Source of the DNA: Firmicutes bacterium UBA2530
GTDB lineage: Bacteria > Bacillota > Clostridia > Tissierellales > Sedimentibacteraceae
DNA length: 25,938 bases
Assembly: GCA_002340985.1 (NCBI GenBank)
Contig: DDNC01000014.1
Coordinates: 1 to 25,938 of the forward strand
Direction of reading: 5' to 3'
Positions 24,825 through 25,938 of this stretch are shown here, one piece after another. How positions within the stretch are numbered: the stretch's first letter is position 1; every line of letters starts with the position of its first letter. The notes beneath the pieces were generated by a model. That model ran no database searches. It saw nothing but the letters and a program-made list of their open reading frames with translations, and had not been told where the DNA came from. The position numbers and the translations under genes are program-made.

Positions 24825-25938
24825 TTGAAATCTAAAGAATATCTTTCTATACTGCAAAAAATTTTGCAGCATGTAGATGAGGGTGTACATGTACTGGATA
24901 AGAACGGAAGTACGATAATTTACAATGATGCCATGTCTAAGCTTGAGAAAATGGAGACCAAGGAGGTTATGAGAAAACCTTTTGGAGAAGTTTTCAAAAA
25001 CTTGAACAGCGAGAGCAGTACTTTGCTCAAGGCGTTGAAATTACGTGTTACAACATCAGATTTGAAGCAGACCTATCTGAATAAGGACGGCAAGGAAATT
25101 ACGACAATTAATACTACGCTTCCTATTATAATAGATGATGAAGTTATTGCAGTCGTTGAGGTTGCAAAGAATATCACTCATATGACTGAAATGTCTCATA
25201 CAATTTTAAAGCTGCAAAATGAAATAGGAAAGCCTGAAACTGCAAAGACAAAAAGAATTAAAAAATATAACTTCAACAATATTATAGGAAGCAGTGAGAG
25301 TTTTAAAGATATAGTGGAAAAGGCGAAGAAGGCATCAAGGAATTCGGTGTCGGTGTTTATTTTCGGCGAGACTGGAACAGGAAAGGAGCTTATTGCTCAA
25401 AGCATTCATTATGAAAGCGACAGAAAAGATAAGCCGTTCATAGCTCAAAACTGTGCGGCGTTGCCGGAATCACTGCTTGAGGGGCTGCTGTTCGGCACGT
25501 CAAAGGGAGGCTTTACAGGTGCTGTGGACAGGGCTGGACTGTTTGAGCAGGCAAATGGCGGAACACTATTGCTTGATGAAATAAATTCAATGCCCTATGA
25601 GCTGCAGGCGAAGCTTCTGAGAGTTCTTCAGGAGAATTACATCCGAAGAGTTGGAGGTACAAGAGATATACCCATAGATGTAAGGATAATTTCAACAAGC
25701 AACGAATCTCCCGAATCGATTTTAAGGAACGGAAATATCAGGAAGGACTTATATTACAGGCTTAATGTAATACAGCTCAATGTTCCGCCTCTTCGTGAAA
25801 GGAAAGATGACATACTTGTGCTTGCCAATATGTTCATCCGTAAGTACAATGAGAGGCTTAACAAGGAAATAATATCTATGTCAAAGGAGGCTCAGGACAA
25901 CCTCTTCAAATATGATTATCCAGGTAATGTGAGGGAAC
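24825..25938 (+). CDS. PAS-domain sigma-54-dependent transcriptional activator, partial
   Basis: The first 371 residues of an enhancer-binding protein; the gene runs off the window. An N-terminal PAS sensor (about 5-120: VDEGVHVLDKNGSTIIYNDAM) precedes the AAA+ domain that drives sigma-54 RNA polymerase open-complex formation. Walker A is GETGTGKE (from G181), the sigma-54 loop reads GGFTGA (228-233), Walker B is GGTLLLDEI (D251, E252), and RKDLYYRLNV carries the sensor/arginine-finger region. The usual loop is GAFTGA, so the second residue differs. The start is TTG at 24825 with GAGGTG 5 bases upstream. A C-terminal Fis-type HTH is expected beyond the window. Relatives such as RocR control amino-acid catabolism genes in Clostridia, but the target here cannot be told. 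Confidence 0.92.
   Translation, partial: MKSKEYLSILQKILQHVDEGVHVLDKNGSTIIYNDAMSKLEKMETKEVMRKPFGEVFKNLNSESSTLLKALKLRVTTSDLKQTYLNKDGKEITTINTTLPIIIDDEVIAVVEVAKNITHMTEMSHTILKLQNEIGKPETAKTKRIKKYNFNNIIGSSESFKDIVEKAKKASRNSVSVFIFGETGTGKELIAQSIHYESDRKDKPFIAQNCAALPESLLEGLLFGTSKGGFTGAVDRAGLFEQANGGTLLLDEINSMPYELQAKLLRVLQENYIRRVGGTRDIPIDVRIISTSNESPESILRNGNIRKDLYYRLNVIQLNVPPLRERKDDILVLANMFIRKYNERLNKEIISMSKEAQDNLFKYDYPGNVRE

Overview
The window looks like chromosome from a low-GC Gram-positive bacterium of the Clostridia/Tissierellia kind. The evidence is AT-rich sequence, strong GGAGG-type ribosome binding sites, several TTG and GTG starts, LuxS, a PadR/HAAS pair, the Firmicutes families DUF4003 and DUF4256, and a PAS-AAA+ sigma-54 activator. 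The genus cannot be read from the sequence. No rRNA, tRNA, CRISPR array or insertion sequence was seen.

Layout, left to right. Bases 1-380 are a leader. Next come mraY and argC on the plus strand (381-2417), closed by a hairpin terminator. On the minus strand follow an SDR-type threonine dehydrogenase and a DHFR-like pseudogene with an internal TGA. From 4416 there is a HAD phosphatase with a 44-residue membrane peptide gene, then a DUF4003 gene (minus), an NAD-dependent epimerase (plus), a DUF4256 gene (plus) and a bL25/Ctc gene (minus). A 4,5-DOPA-dioxygenase-like gene lies at 9489-10253, between two stretches of gene debris. A membrane-anchored MutS-like ATPase (minus) diverges from trpS (plus). 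An amidohydrolase, typA, luxS (minus), and padR with a HAAS-domain membrane protein under a palindromic operator follow. A RelE/ParE-Phd/YefM toxin-antitoxin pair sits on the minus strand at 18826-19393.

The most notable part is 19761-24434, a three-gene operon. Its genes are a Cap4/DUF4297-like nuclease effector, a small middle protein, and a Rad50/SMC-like ATPase with a CPVC zinc hook. This is the architecture of a Lamassu-type (ABC three-component) anti-phage system. It is broken: the effector has a one-base frameshift, and the ATPase has a 5-bp tandem duplication, a one-base insertion and no C-terminal ATPase lobe. Only the middle gene is intact. The dead module lies beside an apparently intact toxin-antitoxin pair and is more AT-rich than its neighbours, as expected for an acquired and decaying defence island.

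The window ends inside a PAS + AAA+ sigma-54-dependent regulator. Gene decay recurs elsewhere (3590-4102, 9291-9457, 10288-10679), so genes appear to be wearing away between intact housekeeping genes.
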